64,000 nt of DNA from Candidatus Kapaibacterium sp. GTDB lineage: Bacteria > Bacteroidota > Ignavibacteria > Kapaibacteriales > UBA7675. This document shows, in pieces, positions 44,009-53,623 of this stretch. The notes beneath the pieces are model-generated. The model saw nothing but the letters and a program-made list of their open reading frames with translations. It did no database searches and was not told where the DNA came from. Numbering within the stretch: the first letter of the stretch is position 1; each line of letters opens with the position of its first letter. The position numbers and the translations under genes are program-made. The DNA is taken from the NCBI GenBank assembly GCA_028284775.1, contig JANQRB010000015.1, positions 122,704 to 186,703 of the forward strand. The letters are read 5' to 3'.

Positions 44009-45175
44009 TTAATCGTCCGATTTAATGTACTCCAGCACCTTAATTGGTTCTACCAGCGTCCCCTGTTGGGCGAGCGCCATGAGCTTCTGTTGTAAAACGT
44101 CTGATATTTCATGGCGGCTGGGGACAATTACGGCGCCGGTAGTATTATATAGATCTCCAGCCAGCACCATTCCGACCGTTAAGTCGCTAATCTTAACATC
44201 TTTGATGACAAAGCCATCTTCGACCATCATCAATTCCGCATCCAAGGCCGCCAGTACCTCGGGGTCGTACCAGCTCGTCCGGTTGCGCATTTGTTGAAGC
44301 GCCTCTTTTTCTTCGACATTCGCAGTCCGCAGAGTGTCGAAGTCGAGCACGACTTTCAGAATTCTCGCAATGAGCGGAATGTCTTTGCCGCAGGTCTCGT
44401 CTTTGGGCAGTCCCAGTCCGTCAAAGCGCTTCTCCTGGTATGCTATCGCTTCAGCAACTTTCTCCAGGCGCGGGATATTCTTAATCAGGTCTCTGCCGAC
44501 AGTGAGGTGTCTGAAGAAGATTTCACTCTCTTCGTTAGTTAAATGCTCGCCGTCCAGCTTTTTCTGGAGCACATTTTCAGGAATCGTAACGCAGCCGATA
44601 TGCGAAAGCAGGGCGGCAATATCCACCTGCCACAGCTCGCTGAAATTGATACGCATTCCAAGTCTGCATGCGAGGTCGCGAAGACGCGACGCACGGCTGA
44701 AGACCTTCGGGCTGTGCAGTGTCAGCAGCTCGACAAGCAGCTTGATACTTCCTTTCAGTGTCTTGTCCAACAACTCGCGTTCGGCGGTAATGAGCTGATA
44801 TTGTTTGACACCGTCGGTGAGCGCTTCGGTTATGATCTCGATCGGACAAGGCTTGGTGAGAAATCGAAAGATGTGCCCTTTATTGACGACGCTGATCGCG
44901 TCACCCAGATCGGCTTGTCCCGTCAGGAGGATTCTGACGCTGTCGGGCGCGTTGCAGCGTGCATATTCGAGCAGCTGAATTCCGTTAACTTCCGGCATAC
45001 GCAAGTCGGACACGATAACTTTAAATGCCGGTGCGCTGTCAATAAAATTCAGTCCGGCCTGGCCGCCCAATGCTGTCGAGACATCAAATTGGCGCCGCAG
45101 TACTCGTTTAAAACTGTGCAGTATATTCGGATCGTCGTCGACTATCAATATGCGGTCTTTAGTGCTCTCGTTCAT
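44009..45175 (-). CDS. REC protein with degenerate HD-GYP domain
   Basis: This is a 388-aa response regulator, last of a four-gene operon. The receiver domain (5-125) has D13-D15, the phospho-acceptor D57 in VIVSDLRMPEVNG, and Lys in LTKP. Residues 145-320 follow the HD-GYP layout, but the catalytic residues are altered: the usual LHDIGKIGIP is LLSHIGCVTIP, and the usual HHExxDGxGYP is YQEKRFDGLGLP. It is therefore probably not an active cyclic-di-GMP phosphodiesterase and may act as a binding output. The last 60 residues add a small beta domain (DLTVGMVLAGDLYN, GAVIVPS) typical of such proteins. It starts 16 bp after the PAS kinase gene, its likely phosphodonor. Confidence 0.85.
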   Translation of the reverse strand: MNESTKDRILIVDDDPNILHSFKRVLRRQFDVSTALGGQAGLNFIDSAPAFKVIVSDLRMPEVNGIQLLEYARCNAPDSVRILLTGQADLGDAISVVNKGHIFRFLTKPCPIEIITEALTDGVKQYQLITAERELLDKTLKGSIKLLVELLTLHSPKVFSRASRLRDLACRLGMRINFSELWQVDIAALLSHIGCVTIPENVLQKKLDGEHLTNEESEIFFRHLTVGRDLIKNIPRLEKVAEAIAYQEKRFDGLGLPKDETCGKDIPLIARILKVVLDFDTLRTANVEEKEALQQMRNRTSWYDPEVLAALDAELMMVEDGFVIKDVKISDLTVGMVLAGDLYNTTGAVIVPSRHEISDVLQQKLMALAQQGTLVEPIKVLEYIKSDD

Positions 45176-45191
45176 TTTGAGCTATTCCCAC

Positions 45192-47915
45192 TTAGGACAT
45201 AGTTTCAAGCGGTAAGCGAATGATAAAGGTCGTACCCTTACCCTCTCTTGTCTCGAACGTCAGCTCGCCCTGATGTTTGTTCACGATGACGTTACGCGAG
45301 ATAGCCAGGCCCTGGCCGGTGCCTTTGCCGACTTCTTTCGTTGTGAAAAACGGATCGAATATTTTGGACTGAATCTTGTCGGGAATGCCGGGGCCGGTGT
45401 CGTCGACCCGAATCTCGACTACGCTGCCAAAGCTGCGAGTTGAAATCGTAATTGTACCCTTTTGATCTTCGTTCCGGCCTACGATATCTCCGATGGCGTG
45501 AGCCGCGTTGATGATAATGTTGAGAATTACCTGATTGAGTTCACCGACAATACAGGGTACGGTCGGCAGCTCCATGTCAAAGTCCATTTCTACATCGGCA
45601 ACATACTTCCACTCGTTGCTTGCGACGGTCACGGTATTGCGAATGGCGTGATTGATATCAACCAGCGATTTTTCTTCGAGTTCAGGGTGGGAAAATTCTT
45701 TCATCGCCCGAACTATGTGAGCGACGCGATTGCTGCCTTCCTGGGAATGTTGAATTGCGAGGGGAATTTCCTCAAGCAGGTAATCCAGCTCGATCTCGGC
45801 CGTCAGCGCTGTGATGTCTTTCAGCTGCTGCTCAACCGGCTGTCCGGAGTTAACTGTTGTGAGTAAAGAGCTGTAGGCTGTCAGCAGCTTGCCGATATCG
45901 TCAAAAGCTTCCTGGAGAAAATGTGCATTGTCATTGACGTACTGAATCGGGGTGTTGATTTCGTGAGCGATGCCGGCGGCCAGTTGTCCGATCGATTCCA
46001 GCTTTTGCGCCTGGCGAAGCTGTAGCTCAAGATTTCGGCGTTCGGTCTCCTCGGTCGCGAGAATAAGATATCCCGCGGCTTTAGTCTTATCAGTTCTGAT
46101 GGGGCTGATTGTCAGACTCAGAATTCCCTGGATGCCGTCAGGTCGCAGATAGTTCATATTTTCTTTTCGCAGCGGGCAGTTAAGTCTGCGGCTTGTTTTC
46201 ACTCGTTCGGCAACCACTTGCCAATCCCACTGGATGCCGCAATTTTCGAATGGCAGCCCGATGACGTTTTTGGCTGTGATGCCGAAGAAGTGCTCGGCGG
46301 ACGAATTCCATTGCGTAATATGATCATGTTCGTCGACGCCGATCAGGATGGAAGAAATCGTTGCGAGAATCTCTTCCGTTTCACGATGGCTCCGCCGAAT
46401 CTCTTCTTCCGCTTCGACGCGCTCTGTGATATCAGTGCCGTACAGATGAGCGAAGTTCAACTCCGGCAAGCCGTAGAGCGTAAACTGGTAGAATCGATCG
46501 CCGATCTGAGTCGAGAGTGTTAATTTTTCCTGTTGTTGAATACATGCTGCCAGATCGAACTTCTGCACGGCGGGCAACACCGAGCTCAGCAGCGCCCGTT
46601 CATCATTTGAAATGCCGAAAATTTTCCGGGCGGCGGGATTCGCCATCAGGATAATGCCTTCCGCGTCAAAACGTAGTACCGGCGCCGGATTCAGCTCCGC
46701 GAAGAGCATCATTCGTCGCAGATTTTCTTCGGCGTTCTTTTGATCGGTAATATTGTGCGCAACGCCATACAGTAAATCGTCATTGCGCTGAAAGGTCCAG
46801 GCCAGCCACTTGTAGGAGTTGTTTTTGCAGCGATAGCGATTGGTAAATCGAACGGTCTGTACCGTTTCACTTAACTTCTGAATTTCCTGCAAAGTATTTT
46901 CGATATCGTAGGGATGCACGAATGCGATGAAAGGCGCCGCCAGCAAATCGTCTGCCGGAATACCCAGCTCTCGTTCGAACGCGGGGTTAATTGTCTTAAA
47001 GTAACCATCCGTCCCGGCAATACATAGCATGTCAACCGAGAGTTTAAAAAATTGTTCAAGCTCAGACTCGATCAATGTTGGACCCGAGAGATCGTGAATA
47101 ACACCGAGGCCGCAGAAGTGTCCGTTGGACTCAAGGAAGCGCAGCGTTAATTCTATTGGAAAAGTACGGCCACTCTTCTTAAGGCCGAAGACTCTGATCT
47201 TGTTGCCGGGCGCCTGTGAGTTCGTCAGCGTGAAGGCACGCTTCAGCATTTCGTCGTATTTGCGTCGGAAGCGACGGGGTACGAGGCGCGTTGAAGATAG
47301 ATTGACTAATTCTTTTTCCGGATAGCCGAATACCAGCGCTGCTCTTCGATTACAAAAAAGAATTCGACCTTCGGAATCGACGCCAATTACCGCCTCGTCC
47401 GATGCTTCAATTACTGCACGCAGGCGCAGTTCGCTTTCCTCAAGCATCTGCCGTAAGTCGCCTTCCCCTGCACAACCTGCGGCGCAGTACAGTTTTTGTC
47501 CAATTAAAACTGCAAGTTTAGAATTCTGACCGGGCAATTCCAAATCACTGTTCAGGTATCGTTGCCATCGCATGCCGCCGCCCGCCTTCTTCCCGAGGGC
47601 TCGTACCGGATCCGCGCCTCCCCGGTACCTCCCTGTACCGGCTGCGACCGACGCCAGGAATGATTCTGTGAATGAAGAGAGCGGAATCGAAGGCATCAGG
47701 TTGCGTTCTGCCACGGCAAGTATTACCCTTCCGGGACCGCTCAATGCGGGACCTGTTGCTTGAGGCGTCATCCACCGGCATTGACAGGGGGCGGCAATAA
47801 TTGCTGCAGAATCAGCATGAAACTTCGATGTAATAATTTGAGAATGCGGACTTGTAATGATTGGCGTTGGCATCGTTTGGCTGCCTTTAATGGATGAGGA
47901 TTTACTGTCGTGCAT
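45192..47915 (-). CDS. Multi-PAS sensor histidine kinase
   Basis: This is a 907-aa soluble kinase with no membrane helix. Four PAS domains lie at about 165-285, 290-400, 405-510 and 520-640 (starts such as RLRAVIEASDEAVIGVDSEGRILFCN). HisKA carries H651 in QLAAGIAHEINTPIQYV. The HATPase has the N-box NQVILNIIINAAHAI, DDTGPGIP and GTGQGLAISRNV. The first 110 residues have no domain and look weak as protein; the internal ATG at 47573 (MRWQRYLNSDLE) is an alternative start. The operon neighbours are REC-HDOD upstream and REC-HD downstream (16 bp), so it likely phosphorylates one or both. The signal could be redox, light or a ligand bound by the PAS domains. Confidence 0.92.
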   Translation of the reverse strand: MHDSKSSSIKGSQTMPTPIITSPHSQIITSKFHADSAAIIAAPCQCRWMTPQATGPALSGPGRVILAVAERNLMPSIPLSSFTESFLASVAAGTGRYRGGADPVRALGKKAGGGMRWQRYLNSDLELPGQNSKLAVLIGQKLYCAAGCAGEGDLRQMLEESELRLRAVIEASDEAVIGVDSEGRILFCNRRAALVFGYPEKELVNLSSTRLVPRRFRRKYDEMLKRAFTLTNSQAPGNKIRVFGLKKSGRTFPIELTLRFLESNGHFCGLGVIHDLSGPTLIESELEQFFKLSVDMLCIAGTDGYFKTINPAFERELGIPADDLLAAPFIAFVHPYDIENTLQEIQKLSETVQTVRFTNRYRCKNNSYKWLAWTFQRNDDLLYGVAHNITDQKNAEENLRRMMLFAELNPAPVLRFDAEGIILMANPAARKIFGISNDERALLSSVLPAVQKFDLAACIQQQEKLTLSTQIGDRFYQFTLYGLPELNFAHLYGTDITERVEAEEEIRRSHRETEEILATISSILIGVDEHDHITQWNSSAEHFFGITAKNVIGLPFENCGIQWDWQVVAERVKTSRRLNCPLRKENMNYLRPDGIQGILSLTISPIRTDKTKAAGYLILATEETERRNLELQLRQAQKLESIGQLAAGIAHEINTPIQYVNDNAHFLQEAFDDIGKLLTAYSSLLTTVNSGQPVEQQLKDITALTAEIELDYLLEEIPLAIQHSQEGSNRVAHIVRAMKEFSHPELEEKSLVDINHAIRNTVTVASNEWKYVADVEMDFDMELPTVPCIVGELNQVILNIIINAAHAIGDIVGRNEDQKGTITISTRSFGSVVEIRVDDTGPGIPDKIQSKIFDPFFTTKEVGKGTGQGLAISRNVIVNKHQGELTFETREGKGTTFIIRLPLETMS

Positions 47916-47956
47916 CGCTTATCGCTGCTTGGTCAGATATAGATGACCATGACTGG

Positions 47957-49168
47957 TTATTTTTTTTGGCCGGACTGGTGACAGATAGCCCACCAATGCT
48001 GAAGGCGATCGAGCAGATCCAGTCCGCGAAGATAATCCCGGTCCAGCGGCCCCGTTTGATCTTCGGCTGTTGGTGCGGCCGACATTCGTACAAAAGAATT
48101 GGCTACATGCAATGCCGTTAGTGCGTTAAACTCCTGCGGACTGGCGGCGGAAGGATTGTGGTGATGGGCCACAGCCTGTACGATAGTATCCGACAATCCC
48201 CATAGTCCCAGAAGATAAGCGCCTAGCTCGGCGTGGCTCGCCCCCAGCCGAATCCGTTCCGCCCGGTAGAAACTTATTTCGTGGCGAACTGCTATACTGC
48301 CGATTTCTTTGTAGGCCTTGGGAAAGCTGTCCGCCATAATCAGTTTGCCGACATCGTGCAGCAAACCCGCCAGCAGGGCATCGCCGACCATTCGTTGATC
48401 GTCGCAATAGTCACCGACAATTTTCTTTGCCGCCAGAGCCACCGTGGTACTGTGCTGTTGCAGATCCTCCAGATCGAGTAATGCCGAAGATCGTTCTTCG
48501 AACTGTTCATAGATGCGGGTCGAGAGCAGCAAGGCTTTGATTATGTTAAGTCCAAGATAGCGGACGGCTTCTTCGGGGCTACCGATCAGGCGGGGTAATC
48601 CGAAAAATGAAGAGTTAACAACTTTGAGAATTTTGCTCGTTAAGCCGAGATCTCTGGATACGATTTGCTCCACGTTACGCAGTGAAATGTCCGGAGCTTC
48701 AAGCTCTTCCACAAGGTCATAATAGTTCTGCGACAGGCTGGGCAGCGACTCGAGGCCGGACACAATCTCCTTTAGCTGCTTGTCCAGCAGAATTTGTCGC
48801 AAATCCATCGCGCGATCGAGAACGGATTTGATCGATTCGAAATTGCAGGGCTTCGCCAGAAACTGATGAGCCGGAGATATCGCCTTCAGGATTGCATCCT
48901 GGTCGGATTGGCCTGAGAGAACGATGCGGACGATGTGCGGATAATGATCACGCACCGCATTCAGCAGCTCGGGGCCGTTCATGGTCGGCATACGCATGTC
49001 CGTGACGATAATGTCGAAATCAGACTGCTGCAACAACTGAAGGGCTTCCTTGCCGCTCGTGACAAAGAACATATTCCAATCCTTGCGCAAGGTATGCAGC
49101 AATCGGCGAATGCCCTGCAGCACCTTGATTTCATCATCCACGAACAACACTTGTTTGATCTGAGGCAT
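47957..49168 (-). CDS. Response regulator with HDOD output domain
   Basis: This is a 403-aa REC-HDOD protein. The receiver domain (5-120) has D11-D12, the phospho-acceptor D57 in IIVTDMRMPTMNG, and Lys in LAKPC. The HDOD domain (135-335) reads VSGLESLPSLSQNYYDLV, IVSRDLGLTSKILKVVNSSFFG, AVRYLGLNIIKALLL and LLAGLLHDVGKLIMADSFPKAY. HDOD proteins relay signals without known catalysis and often affect cyclic-di-GMP or motility pathways. It is the second gene of the operon: 24 bp after the REC-kinase and 41 bp before the PAS kinase. Confidence 0.92.
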   Translation of the reverse strand: MPQIKQVLFVDDEIKVLQGIRRLLHTLRKDWNMFFVTSGKEALQLLQQSDFDIIVTDMRMPTMNGPELLNAVRDHYPHIVRIVLSGQSDQDAILKAISPAHQFLAKPCNFESIKSVLDRAMDLRQILLDKQLKEIVSGLESLPSLSQNYYDLVEELEAPDISLRNVEQIVSRDLGLTSKILKVVNSSFFGLPRLIGSPEEAVRYLGLNIIKALLLSTRIYEQFEERSSALLDLEDLQQHSTTVALAAKKIVGDYCDDQRMVGDALLAGLLHDVGKLIMADSFPKAYKEIGSIAVRHEISFYRAERIRLGASHAELGAYLLGLWGLSDTIVQAVAHHHNPSAASPQEFNALTALHVANSFVRMSAAPTAEDQTGPLDRDYLRGLDLLDRLQHWWAICHQSGQKK

Positions 49169-49192
49169 ACTCGACCTCGTTGCATTGACTGT

Positions 49193-50353
49193 TCAGTCCT
49201 GTACAATTTCAGCGGATTGATAGGGAAGGTACGTTCTGAATGTTGTCCCTCTGTCGGCAGCGGATTCGGCCGTGACCAGTCCATGGTGAATCCGTGCGAT
49301 ATGTTGAGCGACGAACAATCCTATGCCGGCGCCTCCATTAGATTCCCGCGTTGATGCAAATGGCGTGAAAAGTTGCTGGAGCATTTTCCGGTCGATACCG
49401 TCGCCGTTGTCGCTGACTGTCAGCACAAGATAGTGGCCGGGGGGCAGTGTTGCGGCGGCGTTGTGCAGCTCTTCGCTGAGCGTCACGTCTTCGAGTGCAA
49501 TTTCAATCCTGCCATGGGTATCGAGCGCCTGTACGGCATTGACGGTAAGGTTGAGGAACAACTGAAACAACTGTGTTGCATTTACCATAGTGACCGGATC
49601 GGCCGCGCTGCAACGCCAATCGATGACGATCGTTTTGGGTATGGCATACTCGAGAATCTGAATACTATCCTCGAAGAGCTTTTCGAGATTACATCTTTGG
49701 GGCTCCGTCTCATCCGGCCGGCTGAAGGTGAGCATCTGATGAACGACTTTTTCGCCGCGATGGCATAATCGAACAATTTTGTCAAGATTGCTGTCGGCTT
49801 CACGGTCGATATTGAGATTGGCGGCGATAAACTCGCTGATCGACTGTATGACGGCGAGAATATTCTTGAAGTCATGAGTCATACCGGCTGCCAGCATGCC
49901 GATAAGCTGCATTTTTTGCGCCTGTATGAGTTGATCGTTGAGCTGTCGGTTGCGCTCTTTGAGTTCATCCTGGTATTGCTTAACCAGCAGCGTGCTGTTA
50001 AGGCGCGCCAGCAGATTTTCCTTCATCAGGGGTTTGTTCAGAAGATCCGCTGCGCCCAGGTTGAGCGCTTCACTCTTGAGCTCCCGGTCCACAGCTCCCG
50101 TAAATACGATGACTTCCGTATCGCTGCTGCGAGGCGTGGTTTTAATCGAATCCAGCAATTTCAGACCATTTCCATCGGGCAAGTGCAGATCGATGACAAC
50201 CAGATCGAAGATTTGTTGCGCTAACAGCTCGTAAGCCTGCTGCGCACTGACGGCATACTGTACATTCCATTCATCTTTAAACTCCCGGAGCATTCGTCCT
50301 ATTGAATGCAATACCCGCGGCTCGTCGTCAATAAAGAGAAGCTGCTTTTTCAT
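49193..50353 (-). CDS. Receiver-first histidine kinase
   Basis: This is a 386-aa soluble protein with a receiver domain ahead of a kinase core. The receiver (1-120) has D10, the phospho-acceptor D55 in LVVIDLHLPDGNG, and Lys in LNKPL. A coiled coil (125-148) leads to HisKA with H160 in LAAGMTHDFKNILAVIQ, and a HATPase (255-380) with FQLFLNLTVNAVQAL, SDNGDGID and GAGIGLFVAQHI. The REC-HK order suggests it is itself controlled by phosphorylation and then passes phosphate onward, probably to the REC-HDOD protein encoded next. It is the first gene of the operon, with its ATG at 50353. Confidence 0.9.
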   Translation of the reverse strand: MKKQLLFIDDEPRVLHSIGRMLREFKDEWNVQYAVSAQQAYELLAQQIFDLVVIDLHLPDGNGLKLLDSIKTTPRSSDTEVIVFTGAVDRELKSEALNLGAADLLNKPLMKENLLARLNSTLLVKQYQDELKERNRQLNDQLIQAQKMQLIGMLAAGMTHDFKNILAVIQSISEFIAANLNIDREADSNLDKIVRLCHRGEKVVHQMLTFSRPDETEPQRCNLEKLFEDSIQILEYAIPKTIVIDWRCSAADPVTMVNATQLFQLFLNLTVNAVQALDTHGRIEIALEDVTLSEELHNAAATLPPGHYLVLTVSDNGDGIDRKMLQQLFTPFASTRESNGGAGIGLFVAQHIARIHHGLVTAESAADRGTTFRTYLPYQSAEIVQD

Positions 50354-51564
50354 AGAGATAATCCTGCCCGGTGAATGAATCTGTAATGTGCCGCTGTTCC
50401 GATCTATTGCATTGTGCTTTAAGCCGAAAGTAGATCTCGCTTTTGACCTGGTAAAGTACAGGATTGGACCGCATGCGTTTCGGTCCTGAGGGCATTGTCG
50501 ATGTACGAAAGGAACGAGCGTTCAGCCCTGCTGCAGCCCACTTATTGTTCCAATGCGGAAAGCGAATTAAGGTCACTATGTACCATTAGTCGTCATTAGT
50601 CGTCGTGGACAGGGGTTCGCCGTCTACTTGCTTGCAGGCAGGGCCAGCTCGGTCGATGACCGGATAGGCCTGTTTCACCTCATTCAGTCGGCTGAAGTCC
50701 ACGTGGACAGCAGCGTAGTGGCACTCAATCTAAAGGCAGCCACATTGCAGAGTTGATAGCGGGTAGGCGGCCTCTGTCCAGCATTGTCGATTCGATGATG
50801 ATACCGATTTACTTCGGCCTCAAAAGTATCCTTCTAGGCATTCCTGTAAACTGGTAGGAATCACTCCATTTTGAAGTCGGTTCCTGCGATCCTCAGTCAG
50901 TACGATCTTAGTTTGCCGGCTAGTTTGAACTTTCAAGAATAAGAGCGGTCCATTTCTCACGCTGCAGAGATTGCCGCCGTTTTATGACACTGAATGTCAC
51001 AGGCTTAAATGTGCCAGATTTCAATGTTTGTTCGGATATGATGTAGCTTTAGTCTTGGCAATTATTTCTTTGACGCCTGGCTCTGGCGTACAGAGAAAGC
51101 CGCCTGGATGAAATCATATGGTTGCGTACGGCCGATCTTGTCCGAACGTGTTAATGACAAGCGACAACTTTGGGCCGCGATGTAGCCCCTTCATGCCAAG
51201 GCACTCCCCATAGTGCGCGTCAGCGGCACGCTAGCGTGTGGACGCCTCGAAAATTCAGGAGGACAAAATTAACAGCCCGTCTAGTTGACAGTAGAACAAT
51301 GTACGATTGTTGAGCACAGTTTCGAATTACGGGAGTCCAAGATGATACCAATTGATGAAAATGTCAAGAAGAAAAAGCCTGATGTTATGACTGGCCCCGC
51401 TGTTGACAATTGTCTATAGCCTGCCTTCTTGGCGTACTCGAGGCACCTGGCTTTTGCGATCGGGCCGCTGATGGCTGCGCAGCCCCAGTGTACGAGCGGC
51501 TTTGCCGCCGGCGTCAGTTTATGAGTTGCTGCCCACCTTCGGCAAGTGATGTCTCGTCCCTTGC
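50354..51564. other. Long gene-poor region upstream of the signalling operon
   Basis: These 1.2 kb hold no gene that can be supported. They must contain the promoter of the leftward operon. No clear TAnnTTTG box, tRNA or repeat was recognised. Confidence 0.45.
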
Positions 51565-51613
51565 AAAAAAAAATCCGCCGCCTTCGTCACCCGAAGATGA
51601 CGTAAGGCGGCGG
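51565..51613 (-). terminator. Strong rho-independent terminator (leftward)
   Basis: The 10-bp stem CCGCCGCCTT (51575-51584)/AAGGCGGCGG (51604-51613), with a 5-bp inner stem (CGTCA/TGACG), is followed on the minus strand by nine T (51573 down to 51565). It is the best terminator in the window. It lies 47 nt past the stop of the uncertain ORF at 51660-52688. Confidence 0.85.
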
Positions 51614-51659
51614 CACCCTTTAAGCCGAGCCACAAAGCCGGCATTGTCAGCCACTTACT

Positions 51660-52688
51660 TCAGCATGCGGTAAGGCTTGCCATCGTTTTGCCGCATACCG
51701 TTGCCTTCCGGAGAACAGCAGGCGATAGCACAATGCAGCATTGTGATCCGCTGCCCCTGACTCCTTCGTCAACACTGGTCACTTTCTGTCCGCTTGCGCC
51801 AGCCAACGTGCTTTGCAGTAGTGTCTCATCACGCAATTCATGGCTGATCGTTATCAGGCAGAAATTTGAATTCGGAGCGGCGATTAGAGTAAGGAAAGCC
51901 GCTTGGCCAGGAAAATAGAAATGTGTCGCATATGGCTCCGTCGCGTTGAGATTGTTGATCCGGCCGCTAAGGCGCGCCCGATGAATAAAGCTTCGCTGAG
52001 CACAAGTGTCGTCTTTGTGGTTTCCGACTGGCTCGACGACGCTCTCGTTCTTGTCGGGATAGAAGCGCTTGCTGTCGAAAAGACCATTCCCGTGTACTCT
52101 GAGTCTGAAACACCGCTTCATCGTATCGAATGTGAATGATGTCGCGGATGTCTCCGGGCTGCTGTCCTTGTCTGACAGCGCATCGGGCGGCGTGGCTCTA
52201 GCTGCCATGTCAAATTCACAAAGGAAATCCGGCATCTGAACGGGCTGGACCCTCCAAGCAGATTGACAATCGGAAATCGAGCGCAGGGCAGGCGCCGGAG
52301 GGCGGTCTTTGCTTGTGACGCTCTTCCCTTCGCAATTCGAATTAAACACCGGACTGCAAAGCAATTGACTGCGATTTACTTCAACGTGTTTGCCTGCGTT
52401 TAAGCTCGGAATTGTCATAGACAGCGTAACACACCAGGCTGTGCGAATAACTAGTCCCGGCTTGCCGGACTGTGGATCCGGAAGACCGGATGGAACACTC
52501 GCACACACTTCCAATTGATCATCGAGATCTGGCAATAACACCGAGGCGGAACAATCAGGCAGAGACGGTCCTCGGGGAGTTATGACGACTGTTTGGGCTG
52601 GATTCCTCTGGCGCATACTGTTCCGTAGCGATTGTGATTTACAGCTGACGTGCTCGGACGATGCTGCGAGTTGACAGCGTGCCTGCAA
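51660..52688 (-). pseudogene. Uncertain ORF, possibly a decayed secreted-protein gene
   Basis: This 342-codon frame is followed 47 nt later by a strong terminator, so something was or is transcribed leftward here. The translation is not recognised and looks poor as protein: no signal peptide, many Cys/Ser/Arg, no domain. Just before its stop, another frame ends in EGNGMRQNDGKPYRMLK and a TAA, which resembles the last strand of a T9SS sorting domain. That would fit a frameshifted, eroding T9SS-cargo gene. A real orphan protein cannot be excluded. No good ribosome-binding site was seen at the ATG. Confidence 0.3.
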
Positions 52689-53623
52689 CGCTTATTGATG
52701 GGAGCGAAGGTAGGCTATTCTGCCGGAACCGCCGGCCAGTATTTTGTCAGTATGATATTCGGCAAGCCAGTGTTCATGCGCTATAGCGCCGAAAATTTCC
52801 TTCCGATCGGGGCTGATGACCCGACGATGGTCCGAGGACGCTGCGCTCCGATCGATCACGGCGCGGCGGACTGTTGGAAGAAGCACGCATTGTCGCTTCA
52901 GCTGCGGGCTTGCGGCCGGGACAATTCTTCACTTAATGGTGCTGCCAGCTCATCGACTGGCTTGCGGCCGTCTGAATATCAGACACAATAACCTGCACTC
53001 CATCGGATCGTAAGATCAGGTGAATTCCGTTCAAAGTTTCGTTTGTAGCCTTGCGGATAGCCAATGTAACGTATGGGTAGAATTTTCTTGCATTTTGATC
53101 TTTTATCATGCAACTTCCAGCGTCGTGAATGATGGGTGATCGCAGTAACAAATGACAAGAACAGTCTCGCGAAGCAATAAAAGCGATCAGCCAATCTGTT
53201 GAAAGCACAGCCTCCTGATCGGTTTGCTTCCAACAATACCACTGCCCTTCTTTATTCAAGGTCCTATCGTACTCTCTTGACATTACATCTTATTCACGAA
53301 TGTAGTTGTTATGTTTCTGAATGTAACAGTGTGACTACGCGACCAATTCTTCGTCGTGTGGGATTCTATTTTTCACTGCACTGAACTACATGAAACGCTT
53401 GCAATTTGCTATGACAATTGTTGTAGTAAACACTGTGCGCGTTCTTTAGTGGCGCTATGCCTGCCGGCTGAAGTTAACAAGTGCTGAGCCCGGCGATGAA
53501 GAGTATTGTGTTCTGCATGTAGCCGCCGCTTGAGGAATACTGACAACAATCATTGACGATAGTGTTAACCCGGTGATGCCGGGCAGCTAGTGTTTTGTTT
53601 AACCGTAAAAACGGGGGTTTCAG
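52689..53623. other. Intergenic region, nothing firmly supported
   Basis: These 935 bp hold only short frames. One minus-strand frame (52933-53283, 116 codons) reads slightly more protein-like than the others but has no motif or ribosome-binding site. Close to the next gene lies a hairpin CCCGG-N5-CCGGG (53569-53583) within its leader. Confidence 0.4.
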
